Positions 23,266-42,545 of a DNA stretch of 64,000 nucleotides are shown piece by piece (the first letter of the stretch is position 1; every line of letters begins with the position of its first letter). The stretch comes from Albifimbria verrucaria (Eukaryota; Ascomycota; Sordariomycetes; Hypocreales; Stachybotryaceae): NCBI GenBank assembly GCA_020081605.1, contig JAHREC010000013.1, positions 2,542,001 to 2,606,000 on the forward strand, written 5' to 3'. The position numbers and the translations under genes were made by a program. The notes below the pieces were generated by a model. It was given only the letters and a program-made list of their open reading frames with translations, was not told the DNA's origin and made no database searches.

Positions 23266-24914
23266 ATGAGTGCTCTTTACTACATCCTGCACCCGTACCA
23301 GCTGCGTTCCATCATCCAATGGTATATCCACACGAGCAATATCCATTATCTATGTTCCTCGCATTTGCTGACCTCGGCCCGCTCGTCCTAGGAAACTCTG
23401 GCACGACCCCGTCCACAAGCGCGACACCACCAAAGAATCCGAAAGCCTGCAAGAATGCTTCCGACTCCTCAATGCCACCAGCCGCAGCTTTGCCTCAGTC
23501 ATTCAGGAGCTCAACCCTGAGCTGCTCGTCCCAGTTACCCTGTTCTACCTCGTCCTGCGCGGCCTGGACACCATCGAGGACGACATGACCATCCTGCTCG
23601 ACAAGAAGGTCCCGCTTCTGCGCAACTTCCACAAGACCATGGAACAGGACGGCTGGCAGTTCCATGAGAGCCAGGAGAAGGACAAGGAGCTGCTCGAAAA
23701 GTTTGACCTCGTCATCGCCGAGCTGAAGCAGATCCAGAAGCCCTACTATGAGATCATCAAGGATATGACTTTCAAGATGGGCAACGGTATGGCCGATTAC
23801 GCAGAGAACGACGAGATGATCAAGAACGGTGTTCAGACTATCAAGGAGTACGAGCTGTACTGCCACTACGTCGCTGGCCTGGTGGGCGAAGGTCTCACTC
23901 GCCTGTTTGTCACCTCCGAACTCGCCAACCCCAAGCTTGGCGAGCGGCCGAGACTGACCGAGTCCATGGGTCAATTCCTGCAGAAGACTAACATCATCCG
24001 TGATCTCCACGAGGACTACGAAGATGGCAGACGCTGGTACCCCAAGGAGATCTGGAACAAGCACGTGGACAAGTGGGAGGACCTGTTCGACCCCAAGTAC
24101 CACGAGCAAGCCCTCAACTGTATCTCCGCGATGGTGTTGGACGCTCTGAAGCACGCCGAGGACTGCTTATTTTACATGGCCGGCCTGCGCGATCAGAGCT
24201 GCTTCAACTTCGTGGCCATCCCGCAAGGCATGGCCATTGCCACCCTGGAGATTGTCTTCAGGAACCCTGATGTCCTCAAGAGAAACGTCAAGATCACCAA
24301 GGGTGATGCCTGTGAGATCATGATGCAGTCGACCCAGAACCACCGCGCCATCTGCGAGGTCTTCCGAAGGTATGCCCGCAAGATCCACGAGAAGAACGAC
24401 CCCAAGGACCCCAACTTCCTGGCCATTTCCGTGCAGTGCGCCAAGGTACGTAATTTTTATCCTGCTCTCTGCCCTTGAAGGACCAATTACTAACTGAGGC
24501 TGAAGATTGAGCGCTTCATTGATACCCTCTATCCTAAGCAAGATCCCAAGGTGCTGCACGACCGCATCAAGAAGAACGAGCCTCAAGGAGGCGGCGAGCT
24601 TGGCGAGGCCTTTGTTCTGATCCTTGTTGTTCTTGCTGCGCTTGTCATCATATCTGGACTCATGGTGAGTAACCACATTCCCTTATCCACTTGGCTTTTG
24701 TCCAAACCCACCAAGCCCCCTCCCCTGAACCGAGCCACTCTCATTTTTTTCTTCTCCTTGTCTCTGGGGCCTGGGTAACGAGGCACTAACATTTTTTCCC
24801 TTTCAGATTGGTACCGCCTGGCTGCTGGGCGCCCAATTCGATGCAATCTGGCGGGAAAAGAGTTTTAATCTCCCCGGTTACCAACCCGTCAGCTCTGGCC
24901 ACGAAGAACTATAA
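23266..24914 (+). CDS. ERG9: Squalene synthase (farnesyl-diphosphate farnesyltransferase)
   Basis: Squalene synthase condenses two farnesyl diphosphates to squalene at the ER membrane, the first committed step of ergosterol synthesis. The start [20 protein letters not shown] spans the first intron (23322-23391). Both aspartate-rich diphosphate/Mg motifs are present: DTIEDD (about 23568-23585) and [10 protein letters not shown] (about 24001-24030). The conserved segments [10 protein letters not shown] and [14 protein letters not shown] are also present. Other introns are 24446-24505 and 24665-24806. The C-terminus carries a hydrophobic anchor ([16 protein letters not shown] plus IGTAWLLGA). 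The gene is intact in one spliced frame, in contrast to most neighbours, and has the usual family length of about 455-460 residues. Confidence 0.97.
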
Positions 24915-26023
24915 AATCGAAACCCACCTCACACACACCACCATCAACCTCCAACGACAACCTCCTCCCAACCAACTGCGATGTACGACTCGGGACACAT
25001 CGCCCGCATTATTTATGTCTAACGCTCGCTTTTTCTTCATATTCGGCTTTCATCGATGAACGAGTTCTGCGTACATACACCTCTGTATGATAAAAATAAT
25101 TCATGCTAATACCAGAGAAAAATTTTCCGCGTCGTCATTGTTTACGATTGTGAAAGTGTTTCCCTCCGCCGAACCAAACCCCTCACGGGAACTGAAACAG
25201 TGATTCTCCTTTACTCCTCCCCACTGGCCTCGCGCAGGCGTAGCACGGATGTCAAATTGCAATTCAGTCCTCTTAATGACTGTGGTTGTGCCGAAGAAGT
25301 GCTTATATCAAATTCCCTGTTCTCGGCCGGTGCCCTTACGGGCTAGGCACAGTGACGTGCTCCCTGTTCGACAATCCGACAAGGGGAGCGTAGTTGCTGG
25401 CGAGCGCACATGCTCACACACGCCCATTTTTTTCTTGTGATACTTGTTCCCTGCAAATTTCGTATTTGCTTAGATCTGTTGTTTACCCGTGACCTAAATT
25501 TAAAGGACGCTTGGACGGGTAACCCCATCTTCAGCGGCGTAGATTACCGATGGGCTTCTTATGACCACATTCGGTTTATGTTTGCGAGCCTCACTGACAG
25601 AATCGTACCTAAGCTGCTGTGTGTGTCCCTGCATTTGAGCGTTCTCTTTCTTGGTTAGCTGCAAATTACAAAGATGGCGAAACCATCATGGTTTTGGATA
25701 TACACATTTCATCGCAACATGCCCATCTAGTTTGGAACAAAAGTGGTTCTCTGATCAATGATGTACATTTTCCAGATAAAGTGTCTCATAACGCCATGCT
25801 AATGTGCTGGTCTAATCATTTATTCTGGTAGTTCCGTGTTATAATGAATACAGTCGAACAAATCAATCCTCTAACTCTTCTCATCCGCACCTGTCGCACA
25901 GGTACCGCGGCCCGATCGTGAATGATGGCAATTATCCAAATATCAACAACCCACCTCCTGCCTTGCCGAGACAGAGGCAAAGTAAACGGAGCATAGCTCG
26001 GTTGGTCTAATCCACGCCTTTTA
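24915..26023. other. Intergenic between convergent genes, no gene seen
   Basis: This contains the 3' ends of ERG9 (+) and the S8 protease gene (-). The short open frames here are not supported by any motif. Confidence 0.5.
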
Positions 26024-33426
<7,403 letters not shown>

Positions 33427-35003
33427 ATGCCTCATGTCTGTTGCATAGGGTTCTCTGACTATGACTCCGATTCCGAGGTCTACGATGCTGCCTCTGGTCT
33501 CATCTCGGACGACTCCACGAATGATTTCCCCGGCTACCGAATTCAAAGAATTGCCCACCGAGGTCCACGAGGCTATCCTGGACCATCTCTTCGGGTATAG
33601 GGTGTCGGCAACGTCTGGTTCGTCGATGCGGGTGTCCAGCGTTACACGAAGTTGGGGCACTGCGCTTAGGCATTCGAGAAGGCGGGAGTTGACCGAACTG
33701 GCTCTGGTCAGCCAAACCTGGCGGGTCTTGATACAACAACGCCTCTACCGTCATGTCAAGTTGAAGGCCGCTGTTGATTTTCTTGAAGATGCGATGCTTC
33801 ATTTCGCTCGCCACGAGCATCTGAAGTCGTACGTCAAACACATCGAGATTTGGTTTCCCGTATTTCAACCAACACAAAATCTTGCCCTATCGGGAAGCGC
33901 CCTCATGCTGCCAACCGTTACATCTGAAGGCTTGACAAGCACCATGTATACGCTCCTCGAAACAACTGTACCCTCGAGGAAGTTTTCCGATTTGTAGCAC
34001 ACACATTACCACAGACAAGAGTTTTGACTTTGGAAGGTGGTGAGAGACGTAAAGCCCCAAGGTCCTACACTTCTATAACCAGGATCCGGACCCAACCGTC
34101 GAGACGCCTTTGCCTATTATCGAATCGGTGCAGACCTTGGTGACCAAGGGCCAATGGAATCTTATGCGGGATGATCGTGATTTTGCTACGGTTTTGAGAG
34201 CCCTGCCTAATCTTGCAGAGTGGCAAGGCTCGTATAGCAAACCAAAGTCCAAGAGCTACATCACCATGTCCGAATTCCTCCCATATCTTCCGGGTAATAT
34301 AACCAACCTGAATCTGTGTTTGGAGAGCGATTATCGATGGGAGGGAGTTATGCCAGCTTTCTACTACAAAGTGTTCCAGAAGACGCACATTTGTGTCAGG
34401 ATGGCGGCTGCACTACCGGCTCTCGAGCATTTTGCCTACACCGGCCGCGTCTGCCACCAGTTCTTTGACATGGCAATGCGTTCAACCGACCCTCGGACTT
34501 CTAGACTCAAATCCATCGACCTCACCGTCAAGAATTGTTGTCGACATTTGTCAAATATCCACGATTCTGGCTCTGGCATCCAAGATATGAGCTTCATCGA
34601 TGCGTTTGAGAAATTGGTGCTCTCCAGCATCCGATCACTAGAGAAGTTCCAACAGCTTGAGTATTTGAGAATTCGATTCATGGACTTAGGTATGCCCATG
34701 TACAATTCATCCCATTTCATCTTTGCTGACCTGAAAACCTTAGACTCGGTTCTACCGCCACTGAACCCGTACTTTCTCATGCGCGATGGAAAATGCTCCG
34801 GTGTTTGGAGCGACGCAATTGTCAACGAACTATCCCGTGTTCGACCAAAGGCTTCGTTTGTCGAGTTGAACGAAACCTTTGGGGATGTTGTGTATAACAA
34901 AGAAGGGAGAATGGTAATAACACCAGAATACCCCCGGTCACGCATCACGTCACTCAAGCTGGCAAATTATCGATCACTTGCGGCACGAATAACTATTCAA
35001 TAA
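33427..35003 (+). CDS. F-box domain protein
   Basis: After a short acidic lead (FSDYDSDSEVYDAASG) comes an F-box (TEFKELPTEVHEAILDHLFG, then LALVSQTWRVLIQQRLYRHV). A long C-terminal region typical of Sordariomycete F-box proteins follows (LPYLPGNITNLNLCLESDYR ... FADLKTLDSVLPPLNPYF). The likely role is substrate selection for an SCF ubiquitin ligase. The frame changes at CCCC 33528-33531 (two bases short), AAA 33960-33962 and CCCC 34055-34058. Restoring those runs yields NNCTLEEVFRFVAHTLPQTR and VLHFYNQDPDPTVETPLP, continuous with the rest. I use the ATG at 33427; the same frame is open further upstream (ATG at 33256), so the true start may be earlier. Confidence 0.75.
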
Positions 35004-35474
35004 AAGCGGCGCCAAGCAGTATGCCTGCACACAGCATTATTCAAAGAGAGTACTGTGTGCCTTGGTACAAGCTCTCATGCTCTTACTTATGGGCATGTCC
35101 GAGCATATGGGAAAGTGTAATGGGTAGGGCGTTATTGTGTTGATTTTGTCATGAGCGATGTGCATTTTTGCGTATAACCTATAACTAGGTACTGAGAGAA
35201 GCTGTCAGGAGTTCAGGATGCATTGCTATCTATGTTAAAGAGGGGTTTGATATCGGAGGGATTTGCTAGAGGAACGTGCACACTGGGCGACATCAATTTG
35301 CCGTAAGCTTTTCAGACGGACTGGGAAGATAGATACCCTAGATGATTTATGTTTTTGGGTCTTGTTGTTGTATTCTATGAAGGACACAGTCCAGTAATGC
35401 ACCAAACTCCACCGCTTTACAGTGACACTTTGACCATGTGCATAGTAGCAACTGGCATTGAGAAGCCCTCATTG
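35004..35474. other. Intergenic between convergent genes, no gene seen
   Basis: This holds the 3' ends of the F-box gene (+) and the GPI mannosyltransferase gene (-). No other feature was recognised. Confidence 0.5.
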
Positions 35475-36839
35475 TTATTCAACACGATATTTAGTTGAGA
35501 TATTTGCGCCGTCGCTAATGATCCTGCCCAGGATCCAGCAGTTGATAAGGAAGAAGCCAAGCGAAGCCAGCCACATGCCTGGGAAGAAGGTGCTAACAGC
35601 AAGAAACTCAAGTTTATAGCCCTGCTGCAGCCAGGCAGCTTGGCCAAGGACCCAGAGAACCAGCGCTGTGATCCCCACAGAAGGTTTCTGTAGTAGAGAT
35701 GACTTTGGTAGGTAAAGTGGTAAAAAGATCATGTACCACAGAAAATACTGATATAGCCTGGTTAGTATAGTTCAAGTCACCTCGATAGTCTTGGTATCAC
35801 TAACCTGTGAAGTGCAAACCTTGTTGAAGGTGACAAATGCAAACGTCTGTGCCATCATGGTGGTGGCAAGGTCCTTCTTTGCGAGAACCAGGGGATCAAA
35901 ACACAAGACAGTAGAAGCTGTGGAAGAAAAGCCAGGGATTCGGCATGAAGGACAGAGGCTGAAGGGTCGGCCGAAGCAAGATATAGCAGAACATTGTAGG
36001 GAGAAAAGTTGTGACGGTGGTCGAGTCTGGTGACGTGGTGGAAAAAGGTATGAACCAAGAACTCAGACCCGTATCTGGATATAATGTCAATGACTGTTGT
36101 CAGGTGAATATACATGGGGTAATAACTTACACTGAGTACATGAGAAGGTTTAACCCCATGAATGTGGCGAAGCTGATGATGGCAAGCCTGATCCTGCTTG
36201 GGGAACAGAAACGCACGAGCTTCTCAGTTAAGGAGGGTGCGTTCTTAGAGCTGGCAGCTTTGCCGCTCATGTTCTCTTCATCCATCCACCAAACAATAGC
36301 CGGTGCGTAGATGAAGGGATAGATCTTGAAATGCACACCGAGACCAAGGACGACCGCTGCCAACGTCACCCTTCTCGTCTCCACAGCCCACAGCAAGGCC
36401 ATGGTCAAGACACCCAGGAGACCTTCAGAACTGCCACGCGTGCTGATGGTAGCAACCATGGGATTCCACAGCCAGATGGCGGCGAAGCCACCAGCCGCCT
36501 CGGCGCTCATGCCCCGTCGGCGCAGCACATTGACGATGATCCAGCCGGCGACGAGATCGGCGACCGCGAACAAAATCTTGCCAAAGGAGAAGAAATGGGT
36601 TGTCGGCACCAGAAGCCAAGCCAAGAGAGGTGTGTAGCGGTAAGTGTCGCGCGCATAGGGGACTGTCCATGGGAGACGAAACGTGCGGCGTCGGTGAAGA
36701 CGAGGTAATCGATGTCTGTGTACTTGAGGGCCGAGTGCGCGTCTTGCCAGATTCCATATACCATAAGAATAAGGCGTAAGAGAGTCGCAATGGCGAAGAG
36801 AGGCCCCGGGCGGAGGAGGGCTGAGAGATTGGTCGCCAT
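35475..36839 (-). CDS. GPI14: GPI mannosyltransferase 1 (PIG-M / Gpi14)
   Basis: This ER membrane enzyme adds the first mannose to the GPI anchor precursor from dolichol-phosphate mannose. The start MATNLSALLRPGPLFAIATL leads into a luminal loop with the DxD catalytic motif (YTDIDYLVFTDAARFV). Family segments follow: YRYTPLLAWLLVP, GFAAIWLWNPMVATISTRGS, GVHFKIYPFIYAPAI and HNFSPYNVLLYL. Multiple hydrophobic helices are present. Introns are 36075-36130 and 35748-35804. The frame changes at GGGG 36658-36661 and GGGG 35891-35894 (CCCC on the coding strand). One more C in each restores SPYARDTYRYTP and LIPLVLAKKDLA. Gpi14 is essential in yeast, so a real null allele is unlikely. Confidence 0.92.
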
Positions 36840-37194
36840 TGTGAGGAACCAGGTAAGGAGCGGACAGATGAGATGAGATACTGCTTTGTGCTAAGACCTG
36901 TTTCTCATGATGCAAAACTGGGGTATGTACCAGAAGGAGTGTTACAAGTCAATTAAGGAGTGGAAGCGCCCGATAAATATTGAGAAGGCAGCAATTATAG
37001 GCGGGCAGCAAGTATCCTTACGCTGTTGAAGATGGTGTTTAGTGATGATGGGAAGCCAGCTGGAGAGGCTACGCTACCAGTTACCCCACTGGACCCCTGG
37101 TGTCCTATTAGCACACAGAACGTCCATCCACACACAGCTCTTACTCGACGCCATAATTCCACTTCTGTTCAACAACACCAATCTCATCACAACC
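36840..37194. promoter_or_regulatory. Short divergent promoter region between GPI14 and translin-X genes
   Basis: The start codons of two head-to-head genes lie 355 bp apart, so the stretch very probably holds both promoters. No specific motif is claimed. Confidence 0.5.
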
Positions 37195-38095
37195 ATGACC
37201 GGCGGCGTCAAAAGAGATTGGAACGGGAACCGGCGGCTCAAAGAGGCCCCGGAACAGCCGCAGTCTAGGTTCCATGGCATGTTTGAAGGGTTCAGGGACG
37301 AGTTGGATGAGCATTACGACCGCCGAGAGAGAATCGTCAAGGCGTCCCGAGATGTGACTGCTCAGAGCAAGAAAATGTAAGAGCCAAGTTGGAGCAAGAT
37401 GAAAAAGTTCATGCACTAATACTTCACCTAGAATATTTGCGTTGCAAAGGTATGTGAATTTTGCCCGGATGAGTAGCTGTAGCTGCCATTGATGCTTGCA
37501 TTCTCATCTCATACATCATCATAGAGTGAGACAGCCCAACAAGGATTTTCCTCAACACACCCAGAAGGATATCCAGGAACGCCTGGGTGAGATCTCCAAG
37601 CTCCTCGCCTCGATAGAGCCGGATCTGCAGTCCATCAACCGCTACCGCTACACCTCGCCTCTGCGATGCCTGGAGGAGCTCGTCGAGGCACTCAGCTTCT
37701 CGCACTACCTGAGGCATCAGCAGCTCATAACCCTGTCCGAGACGCAGGCCGCCGTGCCCGCGGGCATTCCGCTCACTCCGCACGACTACATGTACGGCGT
37801 GTTCGACCTGTTTGGCGAGATGATGCGCTTCGCCACCGTGACAACGGCGCAGACGGGTGAGCTGGTTGGCGATGGCGGCCGCACAATTCTCGGCGATATG
37901 CAGGAGCTGGGCTGCGCCTTCGAGACGCTACCGCAGGTGCCGACCAAGGACTTCCGAGGCAAGATGGATGCCATGCGCCAGAGCGTCCGGAAGGTGGAGA
38001 AGCTTGGCTACGGGCTAATCGTGCGAGGCAGCGAGCGTCCTAAGGGGTGGCTGCCAGACATGAAGGACGACGCACCCGAGCCTGATGAGGGTTGA
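37195..38095 (+). CDS. Translin-associated factor X (TRAX) homologue
   Basis: The protein belongs to the translin superfamily. TRAX pairs with translin to form the C3PO ribonuclease, which removes passenger strands in RNA interference and trims tRNA fragments. The characteristic N-terminal segment FRDELDEHYDRRERIVKASR, then DVTAQSKK, is followed by IFALQRVRQ after introns 37377-37431 and 37450-37524. Later segments LTPHDYMYGVFDLFGEMMRF and KLGYGLIVRGSERPKGWLPD are typical. In the TRAX catalytic site, conserved acidic residues lie in the ELVEAL and DLFGEMMR helices, and acidic residues are visible at those places. I chose the ATG at 37195 because upstream codons in this frame show no conservation. 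The gene reads without frame breaks. Confidence 0.9.
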
Positions 38096-38967
38096 GGCTA
38101 GAGACAGCCTGTGTGAGGATTGCCAGGTTGGTCTTTGCTTTTGTAAGTCTGCTCGTCTTGTTTGTCGAGCAGAATAACGCACTATGAAGGGTTTTATTGT
38201 TGGCTGAGTGCATGGCTATGATCCTGCTGTTTGACTGGCTTACTATAGAAGTCGTATACGAGTCTACAACAATGGCTTGTCAAGGCTATTATTACCATGG
38301 GGTCCTTACGATCTCAAGTCCCGTACACATGTTAACAATGGGACACGCCTCGGCCATTGGGGACGAATTCTTGAAGAAAAGCTGTCAGTGGAAAATATTA
38401 TAGGCTGGTGATTTTGACAAAAATCATGGCATGGCTCATCTTTCCGAGTAATGAATTTTGTATGTCACAGCTCTACATCTGCCAGCTGGCTACCACCTGG
38501 CTGCCCATTTAACCCAGACGGCCCCAAATAAAATGATCCGGCATGCTTCTTCTCTTATTGTTTTCTCTCTCTAGTCTCATAATTGGATTGACGTTGTTCC
38601 TTCTCTCTATTCATTCCTCACCGCGTTCACAGAGTTGATCTAAGATCTTCCACCAAGCCGCAAACCGACTTATTCACAGCCATAGGCTTGTCTATTGTTC
38701 TTGCATATGAAAGTAGGTTCAATAGCAAAGTCTGGAGCCTCCTTTTTCTACATAAACACTTGCGGCCCTCGTAACATCTCTTCCTACATTTTCCCACGTA
38801 CCGAGTCCACTGACATCTAGGTTGATTCTCTGTCTCCTTAGAGGATCGGACAACCTGATATTGCCAGAAACACGTTCTTTCAACTATTACAGGCAATCTC
38901 TTGACTTAATCTTGGTCCTCTGTTTTGTCACATCATCACGAGAGATTCTTTTTACTACTGATACACA
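38096..38967. other. Intergenic, no gene seen
   Basis: No recognisable coding sequence. It contains the TRAX gene 3' end and the likely promoter and 5' leader of the alpha/beta-hydrolase gene. Confidence 0.5.
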
Positions 38968-40596
38968 ATGGCAGCACTTCCCATACCCAACCTGAACGGT
39001 GAGCCAGACTCCTCGGTATCCTTTAACATGGAGAACATTTTGGGTACCATGGGTAGGAACACGCAGTTTGCTGCTGTGCCCACCAATGAAGAAGCTTTTG
39101 TCAAGCGTACATCCTTTTTCGTGAATGCGGAGTGGAACTTGACACTTCCATGGATACAGCCAAAAACATTATGGGTCAGATGTACGTCGAAAGTCTCGAG
39201 CCACTCGTCAAAACGCAACCCTATCCCATTGTGCTGATCCATGGTGACTATCACACTGGCCAGGTAAGTCAGCTTATCTGTCGTTCAGGACTCTAAGCTG
39301 ACACCCTCAGGTCTGGTTGAACAAACCTGACGGAAACCCCGGCTGGGCTTCTTATTTCAGTAAGCAGGGTTATCATGTATATGTTGTGGATCTTCCTCCA
39401 TTTGGCCGGTCTAATTACATGACTGAGTCTCAACACGCTTCGCGGATTCATCAGGTTGGCGCAAACCCGCGCGACGCCTTCTTCGTGGAAAGAGAACTTA
39501 CTGCTCCTGGCAAACGGCCCGTCAAGCAGCAAGCATACGCCAAGGCAAAACTTCATGATAAGTGGCCTGGTGTGAGTGATCTCCCGCCCTAACTTGCCAA
39601 CAACTTATTAATAAGCGAGCAGTCTGGACAGAGAGGGGACCCTATCTTCCTCAACTACTGTGCCTCACTTGTTTCTCTGCCCATTCAACGCCCTGAACGT
39701 CAGATTCTGGCCCAAAATGCTCTGCAAGCACTTCTTAAGGTGACTGGGAAAGCTATCTTAGTTGGTCAAGGTGCTGGCGCCACTGCCGGCTGGTTGGCAA
39801 CTGATGTCCAACCCGAGCTTGTCCATGCGGTTGTTGCAGTAGAGCCAAGCGGCCCTCCTTGTGGAACTGCATTCGACAGGAACAAGGCAGCAAATCTCCG
39901 CGTTTACAAAGAGCTAATCAAGCATGATTCTACTTCACGGCCTTATGGTCTGACTGACATTCCCATTTCTTACGACCCTCCAGCCAACCTCGATATCGGA
40001 TTTGGCCTTACCTTCGCAAACTCGGCGGCACCTCTTGAGACGACGCTAGCACGTCGTGCCGACGATAAGGCTATCTGCATCCTTCAGAAGGACTTCCCAG
40101 AAGTTTATGGTCGACCGGCCTGTGTGCGAAAACTGTTCCACATTGGCAAAGTCCCCACGCCATTGTCACCGCCCAGGCCAGCCCCCACTCAACATTTGAC
40201 TGGGCCACCGTTGTGTTCATACGCCAAGCGGGAGCTTCGGTAGACTGGCTCAATCTTGAGCAGATGGGCATCCTCGGGAACGGACATTTGATGTTCCTCG
40301 AAACCAACAGCGATGTTGTGGCTGGCGCGGTCGACAACTGGGTCCGAACCAAGACCGGCATGAACAGCAACACCATGTGTATGACGGAAACCCTCCCGGA
40401 GCTTACAGAGCTATTAGATACTAAACATCAATTACAGGAAGCGAAAGGCAAGTGCAGTTCGGGGACTGCAATATCTCCATGCCGAGATGAAGGGGAGAGA
40501 GTGGGAGCTCTGGGTCCCAGAGCATGGACTTTGGGGAATCAGAGAAAGAAGAGGCAGAGGAGGCTTCTTCGTCCCGGCGAAGAAATTAGAGAATAA
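38968..40596 (+). CDS. Alpha/beta-hydrolase-fold protein lacking the nucleophile serine
   Basis: The fold signature is PIVLIHGDYHTGQVWLNKPD followed by YFSKQGYHVYVVDLPPFGRS. Where related hydrolases carry a GxSxG or THSQGG nucleophile elbow, this protein has LVGQGAGATAGW, so Gly replaces the catalytic Ser. The likely acid/His region, MGILGNGHLMFLE, keeps the His. The protein may therefore be non-catalytic or use an unusual site. Introns are 39264-39310 and 39572-39622. The frame changes near 39141 (single G, expected GG) and at CCCC 40153-40156. One more base in each gives DTSMDTAKNIMGQMYVESL and VPHAIVTAQASPHSTFDWA. The sequence after about 40440 loses similarity in feel, and the real stop may differ from 40596. 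Confidence 0.72.
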
Positions 40597-41432
40597 AGCA
40601 GGGAGAAAGAAGCGGCGACAGCAGCAGGAGCAGCAGGTGGCTCCGAAAGACCTTTCGCTACCGCCGAAGCCTGCTGTCTCATTTCCGTCGCCAGAAAAAG
40701 TAAATGGTTTTGCATAGATAGTAGAGATACCCAGGTGGTTAGACACCATCAGGACAGGGGAAAGCCCAGTTTCGTCTGCATGAATCATAGTGTTGTTGTT
40801 TTCTGCACTTTAGTTTTTACCTTCCAGTAATCGGTCGTCCATGAAGTCCACGAAGATCATGACTTGGAATGTGTTGTATAGTGTGTGTCTTAGGAGTTGG
40901 CCCATAACAAATGTTGTTTCTCGGCTCACAAGTTTAGAAACTAAGACTCACCTGATCCATGGTACTGGGAATGGACTCCTTTAAATGACTAAACTGGTTG
41001 AATGGTTACCCTTCCAGGCCTAGCAAACTCTTTGTCTTGTTTGTTTCAGCGAGCTGTCTAATATAATGGCACGATGGACAGACTTGTTTCTAAGGGTCGA
41101 ATGTAGTTCAAATCCCTTAGGCCACTCGACATCAATAGGAAGAGACGAAAAAAGAAATTGTAGCCGGAGCTTAAGCGAACCATTATGAAGAGCTCTGACA
41201 GTCAGGCTTGTACGGGAGGCGAGGGAGCCAGAGGCAGGGAACCTTGTCTCTCACGATAAAAGTGGCTGATGTGCCTCAACCTTGCTTAGCCACATTCCCA
41301 TTGGCCACATCAGAAGCAAGCATCACTCCACGTCTCACGTTCTCTTCGAATCTGCCGTGCGAATGTTGCCTCCACGAGACTCCCTATTCCCTCAACCAAT
41401 GCCCACCAGGTACCGTGGTTGACCATACAAGC
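40597..41432. other. Intergenic, no gene seen
   Basis: This holds the 3' end of the hydrolase gene and the promoter of the Ada-like gene. A frame open from 41208 joins the Ada-like gene, but its codons show no conserved residues. I treat it as leader. Confidence 0.5.
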
Positions 41433-42031
41433 ATGGCTCCGGTCATCCAATTCAGAGACGATGCGTCTCGCTGGAGAGCCCTCGAGACCCGCGATGCAGA
41501 AGCCGACGGCTTCTTCGTGTACGGGGTCAAGTCAACCAAGGTTTACTGCCGACCCATCTGCAAGGCCCGCCTCGCCCGCCGCGCCAATGTTACATTCTAC
41601 GCGACCGGTGAGCAAGCACGCGACGCTGGCTTTCGAGCCTGTAAGCGCTGCAAGCCGGACCTGGCGGGGCTCATGCCGGAGGAAGCGGCCATCCGTAAGA
41701 TCCGGGCTTACCTTCACGACTCGAGGCTTTGCGAGAAGAGCACCTCGCTCACCCTAGGCAGGATGGCAGAGGACACGGGACTGTCCAAGTGGCACTTCCA
41801 CCGCGTCTTCAAGAGGTGTACTGGCCTAACGCCGGCGGAATACTTGAGGATGCAACGCGCGACTCCACAATATGCAGGCTTGAAATTGCCAATGCAACCT
41901 CCGCATATGAAACGAACCTCTTTCCTATTGAAGACGGTTCATCGATCATGTCGGAACTCGGAGATTGTCGGCCGCTCTCTATCGATGACCTGCTAAGTTG
42001 GCCTGACGACAACCAAAGCCCGGCCGCCTGA
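41433..42031 (+). CDS. Ada-type protein: N-Ada zinc domain plus AraC-type HTH
   Basis: The N-terminal domain has the Ada methyl-phosphotriester acceptor arrangement: FFVYGVKSTKVYCRPICKAR, then GFRACKRCKPDLAG, giving four zinc cysteines. The first (YCRPIC) is equivalent to the acceptor Cys38 of Escherichia coli Ada. An AraC-type helix-turn-helix follows (LGRMAEDTGLSKWHFHRVFK, then GLTPAEYLRMQR). By homology it repairs methyl-phosphotriesters and, once methylated, may activate genes for alkylation resistance. The C-terminal O6-methylguanine methyltransferase domain of bacterial Ada is absent; instead there is a short acidic tail (DDLLSWPDD). One frame change lies near 41882 (G, expected GG), restoring LEIANATSAYETN and the stop at 42031. 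Confidence 0.87.
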
Positions 42032-42545
42032 ACACGTCACCAAGACAGAGGCCGTGAGGCTTCTCCCAGACCAAAGCGGTCGACAAACCAAGGAGCCAGG
42101 CTTACTAGGCTATGGAATCAGGAATATGTCCCTTAATCGGTAACGGGCTAGTCCAAGTCCAAGTCCAAGTCGACCATGGTGAACGGTGAAAGATGCTTCC
42201 AGCTTATGCTGGAATTACTAAACAAACGCTTCTGATTGGCCAGCGTGTAAGTAGGCACAGACACCACGCATGGCCAACACGAGAGACGGCCAACCCTTCG
42301 AGATCAGATCCAGCCATTCATTCCTTGCCAATTGATGGAGCTCTCTACATGCGGTTAGAAGGTGCTAGTTTGGTGGAAGAAATGCTGTATATAATACCCG
42401 GGTCGTGGTCGTGCCGGGGACCCAGAGAACGAGCACAGAACCAGGTCTCAATTCATTCTCGCTTCGCTGCTGCACCTCAAAGACACAAACTAGCCATTGC
42501 CTACCTAGCTTCGGCAGATTACATCCCAAAAGAACCCGCGACGAA
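42032..42545. other. Intergenic with a short tandem repeat
   Basis: An AAGTCC repeat lies at about 42150-42173. No gene was recognised. The region should contain the promoter of the metal transporter gene. Confidence 0.5.

Noticed and set aside
23495..24154. Minus-strand open frame (219 codons)
   Set aside because: It is a shadow of squalene synthase on the opposite strand.
40487..40717. Basic open frame (76 codons) overlapping the hydrolase 3' end
   Set aside because: It might be an alternative C-terminus of the hydrolase, but it shows only low-complexity Lys/Gln/Pro sequence and no conservation I can point to.
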